Made by a program: the position numbers and the translations under genes. From Leptasterias polaris (taxonomy: Eukaryota > Echinodermata > Asteroidea > Forcipulatida > Asteriidae), in NCBI GenBank assembly GCA_037783415.1, contig JAZGTN010000189.1, positions 992,001 to 1,056,000 on the forward strand: a stretch of 64,000 nt of DNA, read 5' to 3'. Of the stretch, positions 27,901 through 31,055 are shown one piece after another. The notes under the pieces are model-generated. The model was not told the origin of the DNA. It ran no database searches and saw only the letters and a program-made list of their open reading frames with translations. Within the stretch, counting starts at the first letter, position 1; each line of letters opens with the position of its first letter.

Positions 27901-29673
27901 AACTTGACCTTCGACTTCATTGGACATCAGAAGCAGAAGCGCTACATTTTTTCCGTATCAATCATTCGCACATTTGCGTAATACAAATTTAAGACCTTGT
28001 CACACACAAAAAACACTACAAACTCATTTCACACACAAAAAACACTACAAACTCATTCAACTTTTACAACTTAAGTAGGCAATTTTGTTTGAGGCCGACA
28101 TTGAATTGATAATGGGCAGCTGTAATGAGGGATTGACTTTATGGTTGTACTACAATGAATGGAGTCAGGATGCGATGTTCAAACTATCAGTGGCCGGCCG
28201 GGTAAGCTTGCTACTGCTACACAATACACTGTTTTAGGGACGAGTTTGTAATAGCAAGTTTGCTAAGGGGATACATGTACCTGTATTCAATTGAGTGACT
28301 ATTTAATTGATTCAATGACCCATGTTTTGGTCTACATGTAGTTGCGATAATCTTAACCCTCAATCCTCCCAATGGGATGGTCACGTCGGGAGGGATGAAG
28401 GGTTACGAATATCGCACTAGTTAGTTAGAAGCAATGCATGATAGATAGAATGCAATGCAATGCATGCCATTGGACAAGCATTTTAATTTAGTAAACAGGT
28501 TCCAATGTATAGATTCATGTCATTGGAAAGCCTATCCTGCTTTTAGTTTTAGCTCTTAACAGTTAGATCTAACATTCCCGAAAAAAGTGAGAACTTTTGT
28601 ATCACTTATTTTGCTGTAAAACAATGTCTTCAATCAAGTTTTAACTGTTAATAGTGTCAATCAATACCGAGTGAGGGCACTGTTCACCGCGCAGCCACTT
28701 TTTGTTAATGGGAAACTGTGACCACCTCAACGTGTACAACGCTATAGAGAGATCGGTGGTGCGGAGGATATAGATTTAACCCATGTTAATCGTTTCATTC
28801 ATAAAAATAAACGGAACTACTTTCAAGATGGAGTTTTTCTCTCGCGATTGATATGCAATTTGGCGTCCGTTTTGTTGGAGTATTTGTGAAAAACTTTCTG
28901 TAAAATCACAAGAAATCTTGTTTTCTGCGCTCAAATTCATTGTGAAATCTGTAAGTAGTTATCCTCTTAGGGCCCCATAATGAACCAAAAATGACAGTAT
29001 AGTTGAGTATTTAATTATGTAATTACTTTTTGAATTAAAACTATTAGTTGTCGCGCTTTTTCGTGCTTGATTGTCAAACACGTTGATACGGCCCTTGGGA
29101 AAATGTTCAATTACGCAAGGGGAATTGGCTGTTGTGCGCAACCGCGAAAACGTTGCGCTGGTACAAGGTCACAAAAAATTGTAATGTAAACAAGGTCAAA
29201 TATTTTTAACTTTGACCTTCCATAAGTCCGGTTTTCATGAACCGATCCCCACAAGTAAAGTATCAAAATGAATGTCTCAAAGAGCTCTATCCAACTAGAC
29301 TACTTACAACTCAATCAGATCAAATCTCAAATTTTGTGATTTCCACTACTGTTAAGAAGGAGATAGGCTAATCATGGGGTTTGTAAAAAATGTCCTTTGA
29401 ACGAAAGCTTTCTGTCCTGTAAGAATGTGTGCTTCACGCTCGAGTGGTCAAACAATGCGGTCACCAGCAGTTGTTTATGTCCAAACAATTCGGTAAGGAA
29501 AGGGTTAATCATAATTAATTTCAAAATCAGATAATCATATTCAAGCATTAGACAAAACACAGGGGCAATGAAATATCACGAAACTAGTGCAGTGTGTTTG
29601 ACAAAACATTACAAACCAAACCGGAAAAATACTCACGCGTAACGATAGGTTTTCTTTCCCAATCCTTTTCCAT
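4704..29673 (-). CDS. TRAPPC10: Trafficking protein particle complex subunit 10 (complete, 20 coding exons)
   Basis: TRAPPC10 (TMEM1; yeast Trs130) is a subunit of the TRAPPII complex, a Rab guanine-nucleotide exchange factor acting at Golgi and recycling membranes. Coding exons, 5' to 3': 29673-29637, 27007-26926, 26334-26199, 25218-25019, 24489-24288, 23412-23301, 22673-22426, 22107-21961, 20150-19962, 18840-18749, 18268-18128, 16704-16574, 15677-15121, 14242-14101, 13541-13246, 11997-11900, 10163-10037, 6907-6701, 5738-5414, 4969-4704. They total 3,735 nt, one open frame of 1,244 residues. Recognition rests on colinear matches to the human protein: ERKPIVT, LPRDPVEWRRSYGRAPK, DWLIVLVE, LLPRTSVLDKIRSDF, RPWEVA, HNCVQELK, CWVFLSCLEVLQ, LAGIPQ, GHYTI, CPWS, WAVCGRS, EVMPLLAGFLP. 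The first ~570 residues are the helical-solenoid part, the rest the beta-sandwich-rich TRAPPC10 C-terminal region. Introns are GT-AG except intron 11 (AT-AC). Least certain: the 3' end of exon 15 and the exon 13 acceptor. Confidence 0.96.
5289..5390 (-). mobile_element. tRNA-like SINE head in TRAPPC10 intron 19
   Basis: On the minus strand CATGGCTGAGCGGATAAGAA (A box) and GGGTTTGAGTCCCGGTCAT (B box) with a long variable arm, followed by GCGTCCTTAA. Same family as 19060-19445. Confidence 0.65.
5414..5738 (-). CDS. TRAPPC10: TRAPPC10 exon 19
   Basis: Residues 1049-1157: TKFTVSSNVIPPSSDERCRA, GALCNLQLQIQ ... SLMYQVVADKHMWAVCGRST, GVVTMPTG ... LEVMPLLAGFLPVPKVKLSK. Acceptor GTTACAG|ACTAAG, donor ACAG|GTATTG. 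Human: GSLCSLEVLIT ... LMYEVVDNSSNWAVCGKSCGVISMP ... EVMPLFAGYLPLPDVRLFKY. Confidence 0.96.
6701..6907 (-). CDS. TRAPPC10: TRAPPC10 exon 18
   Basis: Residues 980-1048: TLCAGQTMSYVWFLINKQGE, TDEIAFRFNLMYTAL ... PQQLSHCFSLSDYL. Acceptor CTATAG|ACCCTG, donor ATCTG|GTAAGA. Human: IYSKQSVFFVWELKW ... CRFSVGFSPAS ... KPYTYEFKVENF. Confidence 0.9.
6963..7155. mobile_element. MITE, GGGCCCAATTTCATAGAGC family (copy 2)
   Basis: CCCAATTTCATAGAGCTGCT to AAGCAGCTCTATGAAAGTGG; core GAAAATATTGCTTAACAATT and GCAGGATACCAGTCACAAAT. Intron 17. Confidence 0.75.
7156..7770. repeat. Degenerate TACTCAAACTCATACC-type repeats
   Basis: Irregular recurrence of TACTCAAACTC, TACTTGTATTC, CTCACAGAAA and TGCACTTGACC over about 600 bp of intron 17. 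No fixed period; probably an eroded microsatellite. Confidence 0.5.
7967..9480. mobile_element. 1.5-kb non-autonomous DNA transposon in TRAPPC10 intron 17
   Basis: Inverted ends TACCGTATTTTCTTGCGGA and TCCGCAAGAAAATACGGTA, extending inward imperfectly (AAGGCGC, CAAGACGC, CGTCAGCAGA...AAGGCGCA on both sides). The outermost TA on both sides may be the target duplication. Three direct copies of GCGGCATTGTTGGAATGAAA occur at about 9139-9205. No ORF resembles a transposase. Confidence 0.8.
9548..9714. mobile_element. MITE, GGGCCCAATTTCATAGAGC family (copy 3)
   Basis: GGGCCTGATTTCATAGAGCT at the left and TTAAGCAGCTCTATAAGGGA at the right; core AATAGCAGGATACCAG matches the other copies. Intron 17. 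Confidence 0.7.
10037..10163 (-). CDS. TRAPPC10: TRAPPC10 exon 17
   Basis: Residues 937-979: RKLIQLSIENICSMQFMLTS, PGLIVTSGGQVELTSVNNQN, ANS. Acceptor ATGCAG|GAAACT, donor AACTCT|GTGAGT. Human: KYVQVCVQNLSELDFQLSDSYL. Confidence 0.9.
10412..10645. mobile_element. MITE, second copy of the AGATCCTTGTCATTTG family
   Basis: Left AGATGTTTGTCATTTG, right CAATCAAATGACAAGGAT; 234 bp against 240 bp for the copy at 4245-4484. Confidence 0.65.
10695..11235. mobile_element. 541-bp non-autonomous DNA element
   Basis: Ends AGCCCTGTTCGCATTGGA and TCCAATGCGAACACGGCT are near-perfect inverted repeats. The interior has repeated GGGTAACTTA/GGTTAAATTGACC-like strings and is GC-richer than the flanks. In TRAPPC10 intron 16. 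Confidence 0.75.
11900..11997 (-). CDS. TRAPPC10: TRAPPC10 exon 16
   Basis: Residues 905-937: MTVWCPWSETVIATLTFQQP, FHVKHQLHTAGQ. Acceptor CTACAG|ATGACT, donor CAGAG|GTAATC. Human: VSIDCPWSIYSTVIALTFSVPFRTTHSLLSSG. Confidence 0.92.
11985..12345. repeat. Partial triplication of the exon 16 acceptor region
   Basis: CCATACAGTCATCTGTAGGTAAAG...ATTGACTGAAAT at 11986-12036 recurs degenerate at 12038-12097 and again at 12279-12342 (CCATACAGTCAATCTGTAGG). The third copy retains a CTACAG acceptor on the minus strand, but an extra base would shift the frame. Confidence 0.75.
12100..12249. mobile_element. 150-bp palindromic MITE in TRAPPC10 intron 15
   Basis: Left end CGATCCATTAAGCCCCGCC and right end GGGCGTGGCTTAATGGATCG are inverted copies. 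The inner text GACCAATCACAGCCGCGAAA and TTTCGTGGTTGTGATTGGTC also pairs, so nearly the whole element folds. It sits between duplicated copies of the exon 16 acceptor region. Confidence 0.8.
13055..13165 (-). mobile_element. Truncated tRNA-like SINE head
   Basis: Reads on the minus strand as GTGGCCAAGCGGTCTAGTGC ... GGGTTTGGTTCCCTG with the same layout as the head at 19330-19440. Similar heads occur at 5289-5390 and 27130-27265. Intron 15. Confidence 0.6.
13246..13541 (-). CDS. TRAPPC10: TRAPPC10 exon 15
   Basis: Residues 806-904: TVLLAGIPQEIYLSIFTGHY, TINSQDTLSIQTLGRLHALH ... EEDEEEELTEQK. Acceptor ATGCAG|GCACAG, donor AGAAG|GTCAGA. LAGIPQ and GHYTI are identical to human. The acidic end lies in a poorly conserved linker, so the exact donor is less sure; this one keeps the frame into exon 16. 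Confidence 0.88.
13812..14020. repeat. Low-complexity GGTCTYGGTCTTGG tract
   Basis: Degenerate short repeats of AGGTCT, GGTCTTGG and ACCATATATCTCAGGTCT in intron 14. The motif periodicity is irregular, unlike the homogeneous arrays in introns 3, 5 and 6. Just before it, 13655-13760 holds a fragment of the dispersed repeat with ATAACAAACCTGTGAAAATT. Confidence 0.6.
14101..14242 (-). CDS. TRAPPC10: TRAPPC10 exon 14
   Basis: Residues 759-806: ASDNGMYSCRQLIIKLGEVE, FLLPTMQVPVTIEVSSPDPQ, LTITPK. Acceptor GACAG|GCATCT, donor AAATG|GTACTT (weak). Human: TYTLRQLCASVGSVWFVLP ... QEPQLHVEP. Confidence 0.9.
14295..14690. mobile_element. Inverted pair of tRNA-like SINE heads
   Basis: On the minus strand at 14365-14295: GGGCTAGATAGCTCAGTTGG ... 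GAGGTTGCAGGTTCAAGTC, tRNA-like A and B boxes. On the plus strand at 14620-14690: GGGCTAGATAGTTCAGTTGG. The flanking GGTGCCAGTCAGAAGCCATT and TTGCTTCTGACTGGCACCCC also pair. The T stem does not fold, so this is SINE sequence and not a working tRNA gene. Confidence 0.65.
15121..15677 (-). CDS. TRAPPC10: TRAPPC10 exon 13 (largest exon)
   Basis: Residues 573-758, start of the beta-rich C-terminal half: KGDLLPLHSVAYLINIDVKP, EEAEITLCIHSNLPLTIALD ... SAIVCKNAQVVLRREDSSSS ... LKPGTNTFSFTFK. Donor TTAAG|GTATGT. The acceptor CAAAG|TGAAAGG is preferred because the next AG would create a stop with exon 12. Human: IICRNVHMLLRRQESSSSLE. Confidence 0.92.
16574..16704 (-). CDS. TRAPPC10: TRAPPC10 exon 12 (after the AT-AC intron)
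   Basis: Residues 529-573: YLKTCCLLAGDCAVAEDERV, EYCKEMLKIASELVNEASPD, DQP. Starts ATATCTGAAG after TGTAC; donor CCAT|GTAAGC. Human: NYLQTSSLLASDHHLTEEERKHFCQEILDFA. Intron 12 (15678-16573) contains a GT run and 17 G at 15873-15907, otherwise nothing recognised. Confidence 0.93.
16705..18127 (-). other. U12-type AT-AC intron 11 of TRAPPC10
   Basis: 1,423-nt intron. Donor ATATCCTTTG at 18127-18118 is a perfect match to the U12 5' consensus. Near the 3' end the minus strand has TCCTTAAT (16725-16718), a near-perfect U12 branch-site element, and the intron ends GTAC at 16705. The branch adenosine is about 14 nt from the AC end, within the U12 range. Splicing keeps the frame and restores homology. 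The intron also holds an old hairpin repeat (about 16793-16935) related to those near 37 kb. Confidence 0.93.
18128..18268 (-). CDS. TRAPPC10: TRAPPC10 exon 11 (ends at a U12 AT-AC donor)
   Basis: Residues 482-529: KKGELTKAETFLIDAVRIYE, KEGWHLPAGNTRKEIAKCQK, ELDNKHK. Acceptor TAACAG|GAAGAA. The exon contains no downstream in-frame GT donor: the frame continues through YPLKLIEMMLT to a stop. The donor is ACAA|ATATCCTTT, the minor-spliceosome consensus, and joining there to exon 12 gives KHK-YLKTCCLLAGD, matching human IENYLQTSSLLASD. Confidence 0.94.
18333..18612 (+). mobile_element. tRNA-derived SINE (second type) in TRAPPC10 intron 10
   Basis: A box TGACCTAGTGGTTCAGTCCA and B box GGGTTCGAATCC, then a tRNA-unrelated body (CACCCAGGAGTATAAATGGG, CTCCCCAGGGAGCTGAG) and an end with GTAAAGCGCATTGAAAGGTT. 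The long variable arm is serine/leucine-tRNA-like. Confidence 0.75.
18749..18840 (-). CDS. TRAPPC10: TRAPPC10 exon 10
   Basis: Residues 452-482: ELSELAMGTFKHIKRMRSAR, LIGKDLATFYM. Acceptor GACAG|GAGCTG, donor CTACAT|GTAAGT. Human: IGRIRSARFVGKDLAEFYM. Found by homology and splice sites. Confidence 0.93.
19060..19445 (-). mobile_element. tRNA-derived SINE, near full length, in TRAPPC10 intron 9
   Basis: On the minus strand the head reads as a tRNA-like module: GTGGCCGAGCGGATAAGAAC (A box) and GGTTTGAGTCGCGGTCGTGA (B box). It is followed by GTCCTTCGGATGGG, a CCGGTGTTCCTGG segment and a tail with TAGCGCTTAGAAAC. The related plus-strand copy at 62105-62425 ends AAAAAGCGCTATATAAGAAC. Pol III promoter boxes plus this tail identify a SINE. 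Confidence 0.8.
19962..20150 (-). CDS. TRAPPC10: TRAPPC10 exon 9
   Basis: Residues 389-451: LRELGELCGLMPDAQPDSDQ ... LREALSSSESFQKHYL. Acceptor TGTAG|TTACGA, donor CTTG|GTAAGT. Human: LKEALSSVEAFEKHYL. Confidence 0.94.
20660..20920. repeat. Dispersed repeat, also at 6155-6420 and 18865-19045
   Basis: Three copies in the same orientation in three TRAPPC10 introns. Shared strings include GGGTTATTGTGTAAT, TCTTTTTGTTGGACAAACAA-like text and GAGATTTCAGCATACCATGG-like text. Diverged about as far as old interspersed repeats; class not recognised. Confidence 0.6.
20996..21063. mobile_element. Fragment of the GGGCCCAATTTCATAGAGC MITE
   Basis: GGGCCTTATTTCACAAAGTT followed by CAGCAGAAAATAGTGCTT matches the left end of the family at 689-885; the other end is missing. 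Confidence 0.55.
21091..21888. mobile_element. MITE (TAGACCCTTCCCACGAAATA ends) carrying a nested LINE insertion
   Basis: Left end TAGACCCTTCCCACGAAATA and right end ATTTCATGGGAAGGTTCT are inverted relatives. The left interior, GCGCACTAACACTTTGGTTG, and the right interior, GGCGTTTGCCAACCAAT, also pair. A second copy at 48434-49370 lacks the LINE but carries a different insertion. In intron 8 of TRAPPC10. Confidence 0.75.
21233..21810 (+). mobile_element. 5'-truncated non-LTR retrotransposon (LINE) 3' end
   Basis: Codes for the C-terminal tail of an ORF2-type reverse transcriptase: AYKTLVRPKLDYCASVWDPY, KNRLEAVQRRAARFVCKDS, RRTSSVSSMIAELGWESLEN, then MAEWNLLPVNVRKSPTIDTF and a stop at 21726-21728. 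This arrangement is typical of CR1/L2/Jockey-like elements; catalytic RT and endonuclease domains are absent. The 3' tail is the short tandem (CAGATA)n at about 21789-21810. The corresponding point in the 48-kb copy of the host MITE is uninterrupted (GTGCACATCTCTATGGCG). Confidence 0.85.
21961..22107 (-). CDS. TRAPPC10: TRAPPC10 exon 8
   Basis: Residues 340-388: VSMPTGSIACWVFLSCLEVL ... HYTASLWVYAQTK. Acceptor CCACAG|GTTTCC, donor CCAAG|GTAGAG. Human: VPPGALDCWVFLSCLEVLQ...LWSYATEKL. Confidence 0.95.
22426..22673 (-). CDS. TRAPPC10: TRAPPC10 exon 7
   Basis: Residues 257-339: DSPTWLSTFIAPCTCWDGLN ... RAALLDLRNYLFARQCILLF ... RPWEVALRAQTFLHNCVQEL, KILE. Acceptor CCACAG|ACAGCC, donor TGGAG|GTATAA. 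Human: ATLLDLRSYLFSRQCTLLLFLQRPWEVAQRALELLHNCVQELKLLE. Confidence 0.96.
22836..23290. repeat. ~120-bp tandem repeat in TRAPPC10 intron 6
   Basis: Four diverged copies marked by TAGGAGGGTT at 22922, 23044, 23170 and 23279. Units share ATTCACCACATGATACCATA and CCACATTTGGATG. Independent of the 105-bp array in the next intron. Confidence 0.85.
23301..23412 (-). CDS. TRAPPC10: TRAPPC10 exon 6
   Basis: Residues 220-257: EELAFTFELLHQHEEALVQY, DELDALFSQFIINSHAG. Acceptor ATTCAG|GAAGAG, donor TGGAG|GTAAAA. Human has EELAFVFEMLQQFEDALVQYDELDALFSQYVVNFGAG. Confidence 0.94.
23475..24180. repeat. 105-bp tandem repeat in TRAPPC10 intron 5
   Basis: The landmark TCTCCCCTTGGTCTAGA recurs at 23494, 23599, 23704, 23809, 23913, 23956, 24060 and 24164 (last copies slightly changed). 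Spacing is 104-105 bp except one 43-bp deleted unit. The unit also contains CCCCCTGAACCTCCTGGGTG and CTCTACATCACCACAAATAA. Copies are nearly identical, implying recent expansion or homogenisation. Confidence 0.95.
24288..24489 (-). CDS. TRAPPC10: TRAPPC10 exon 5
   Basis: Residues 152-219: VIVLNEPNNPVPTNRSLESW ... RLRQLLLSAYSRLLNRFEEL ... KGWEFCNYFVLQ. Acceptor CTACAG|AGTTATT, donor CTGCAG|GTAATT. Matches human ESWNAFLTKLRTLLL...PGWSFCEYFMVQ. Confidence 0.94.
24602..24730. mobile_element. Short palindromic MITE in TRAPPC10 intron 4
   Basis: Contains CGAATTAGCGGCTACGGCTA near one end and a partly inverted counterpart further on. A relative at about 45164-45292 has GGCAACGGCTACGGCTAC at one end and GTAGCCGTAGCTGATAGCCC at the other. 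No ORF; boundaries approximate. Confidence 0.5.
25019..25218 (-). CDS. TRAPPC10: TRAPPC10 exon 4
   Basis: Residues 86-152: DADAYKLVVKDGIAAWQQ ... VADWLIVLVE ... KLLPRTSVLDKIRSDF, CSKQTDR. Acceptor TGTAG|GACGCA, donor GATAG|GTAAGT. One of the best conserved parts: human has DWLIVIVE and ILPRTSIVDKIRNDFCNKQSDR. Confidence 0.95.
25553..26227. repeat. 52-bp minisatellite made of the exon 3/intron 3 junction
   Basis: Twelve copies of the junction, with the donor-side CTTAC (CTAAC once) starting at 25601, 25653, 25717, 25772, 25827, 25879, 25931, 25986, 26038, 26090, 26142 and 26194. The unit is mostly 52 bp, with 55-bp variants and one of 64. On the minus strand each unit reads ...CATATCTACTTC(A/G)ACTGACTGTGCA|GTAAGT, so it copies the HIYFTDCA codons plus the splice donor. 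The genuine exon end is the copy at 26199. Copies fall into a GTGAAG group and a GTCAAG group, showing local homogenisation. Confidence 0.95.
26199..26334 (-). CDS. TRAPPC10: TRAPPC10 exon 3, donor inside a minisatellite
   Basis: Residues 40-85: SYGRAPKLVYVDVEFVPF ... CFHIYFTDCA. Acceptor CTGCAG|ATCATATG, donor TGTGCA|GTAAGT, phase 0. The last ~29 bases and the donor are the first of 12 tandem copies. Reading past this donor gives VSTNNDRLLPYLLH and a stop, so this donor has to be used for a full protein. Confidence 0.93.
26926..27007 (-). CDS. TRAPPC10: TRAPPC10 exon 2
   Basis: Residues 13-40: HHGDQELFSSIRVELF, NTLPRDPVEWR. Acceptor ACAG|ATCATGG, donor CGAAG|GTAAGG. Matches human GDQNLFTS...LPREPMEWRR. 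Intron 2 (26335-26925) holds no recognised gene or repeat family; a 102-codon minus-strand ORF there resembles nothing I know. Confidence 0.92.
27130..27265 (-). mobile_element. tRNA-like SINE fragment in TRAPPC10 intron 1
   Basis: Minus strand GGCTTTGCTGAGCGGTCTAC ... GGGTTTGAATCCCAACTTAT ... TTGAGCAAGGCACTTAACC, the family also seen at 13055-13165 and 62105-62425. Confidence 0.6.
27830..27933. repeat. Two adjacent palindromes in TRAPPC10 intron 1
   Basis: 27830-27861 is a perfect 32-base palindrome (GCATGCCTGTTTCCCA and its complement). 27863-27933 is a 71-base near-perfect palindrome centred on AGATCT, with arms CTTCTGATGTCCAAGAGGTC / GACTTCATTGGACATCAGAAG-like. They are one base apart. 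Confidence 0.9.
28344..28415. repeat. Hairpin in TRAPPC10 intron 1
   Basis: Arms GCGATAATCTTAACCCTCAA...CCTCCC and GGGAGGGATGAAGGGTTACG...ATCGC around a 17-base loop. Likely a small MITE relic. Confidence 0.6.
29637..29673 (-). CDS. TRAPPC10: TRAPPC10 exon 1 (start codon)
   Basis: Start ATG at 29673-29671, then MEKDWERKPIVT and one base of residue 13; donor ACGC|GTGAGT. Human TRAPPC10 has MENKPIVT near its start, which supports this ATG. Upstream sequence is GC-rich. Confidence 0.9.
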
Positions 29674-30707
29674 GACTAGCAATGAGCTAAAAGCTGGAGG
29701 TGGGGACTTTTTTTATTACAATAATTTCTTTTCTTGATATGATGAGAAGGTAAAATTCCCTGCAGCTAGTCTGTCGCGTCGCAGGCGAGCGAACAATCCG
29801 GCCCTGGACTCGACTTTTCTTAGCTCACCGAATGGTTAGCACGCCCTCTTCTGTTTGAATGAGCTACGTGATCGTGAACGTCCACATCGTCGTGAGCGGA
29901 TAAAGTTGCTCATGATCCCTTCATAAAGTTATTTTGGCGCACAACGTGGAGTAATCACTAAATTGTAACCCACCCACTGATGAAATTGTTTTCCTCATCG
30001 TACATTTTCAAGAATGACCGCGTCGAGTTCTTGAGTGCTAGGCCCAATTTAGGCCTATACAGGACAACTTTGTTATCAGTGTTACGTATAGGACCTCTCT
30101 CTGGGTTTAGGGATTGGGACTCTGGAATTGTAAATTTCTGAAAAGCGTCACTTGTTTGTAATCTGTAGGCCTAAAATGTTATGTTTCACATCATCAGGTT
30201 CTTCCAACACCCATGAAGTTGAGTAAACAAAGTTGAATGCAGACTTTTGTTAATTAACTTCAATTCCCTCTATCTAATTAACAAAGCCATTGATGAGGCA
30301 TTTTTATTATTATAAGGTTTTTATAGCCCCTCGAGTGTCACACCTTACAATGAAACCGCATTATTCGATAGCCATTTATTATTTAAAATGAAGTATCATA
30401 TTTCCCAGTGTCACGTGCGTGAACGAGGCCAACAGTACCACTGGCTCATAAAGGTCGATATTGAAAGGTCGATATTCTCTTTCTTGTTGGCCAGTTTATA
30501 ATTTAACAGAGTAGACTGTGTTGGCGCACATAATGACCAAGTTATCTCGCCTGTAAATGGTTACCGGACTTCGTCCTTATAAAGAGCTCGAGGTTTGACT
30601 GAGTTGGGTTTTTCAGATTACTTCACCTTAAGTTAAAACGTACATGTACGTCAGAACATCTTGTACCAGACAGCACACCCGCTTAAAGCAAGCGCAGCCC
30701 GACAACA
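29674..30707. promoter_or_regulatory. Divergent promoter interval between TRAPPC10 and the PAN/discoidin gene
   Basis: 1,034 bp between two divergent start codons. The TRAPPC10 side (about 29760-29910) is rich in CpG (GTCGCGTCGCAGGCGAGCG, ATCGTCGTGAGCGG) and lacks an obvious TATA box, as usual for housekeeping promoters. The other side has a TATA box. The middle part (about 29950-30500) shows nothing I recognise. Confidence 0.5.
30578..30584 (+). promoter_or_regulatory. TATA box of the PAN/discoidin gene
   Basis: TATAAAG in CGTCCTTATAAAGAGCTCG, 130 bases before the start codon. A start site about 30 bases on would leave a 5' UTR of about 100 bases. Confidence 0.6.
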
Positions 30708-31055
30708 ATGATCAAGATGTTCATAATATTTGTGTTGGTTGCGTTTTCCTGTATCGAAACATCAGCGAGGGGTTGCTGGAGCATACGGGAGGGGCAGTTT
30801 GTGGCCATACTGAATCACGCCCTAAGCGGTCACTCCATCCTGAATAGTACAGGAGTGCCACAGTTCATGTGTTCAGTGTTGTGCTTGCGTCACAGTAGCT
30901 GTTTGTCATTTAATCACGATGACACCAATGAAATATGTCAGCTCAACGACGCAAAGAGAGAGGAATTCCCGGCAAGCTTCATACCGAATGATGGTTTTTC
31001 ATACTTCGCCAGATCGGATGGGATTGAAAATAAACTATGCATGGAACCTAACACG
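30708..31055 (+). CDS. PAN/discoidin gene exon 1: signal peptide and PAN-like domain
   Basis: 116 codons, donor AACACG|GTAAGT, phase 0. An earlier ATG at 30644 in another frame is ignored. Cysteines of the PAN core: GCWS, QFMCSVLC, SSCLSF, EICQLN. Confidence 0.9.
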
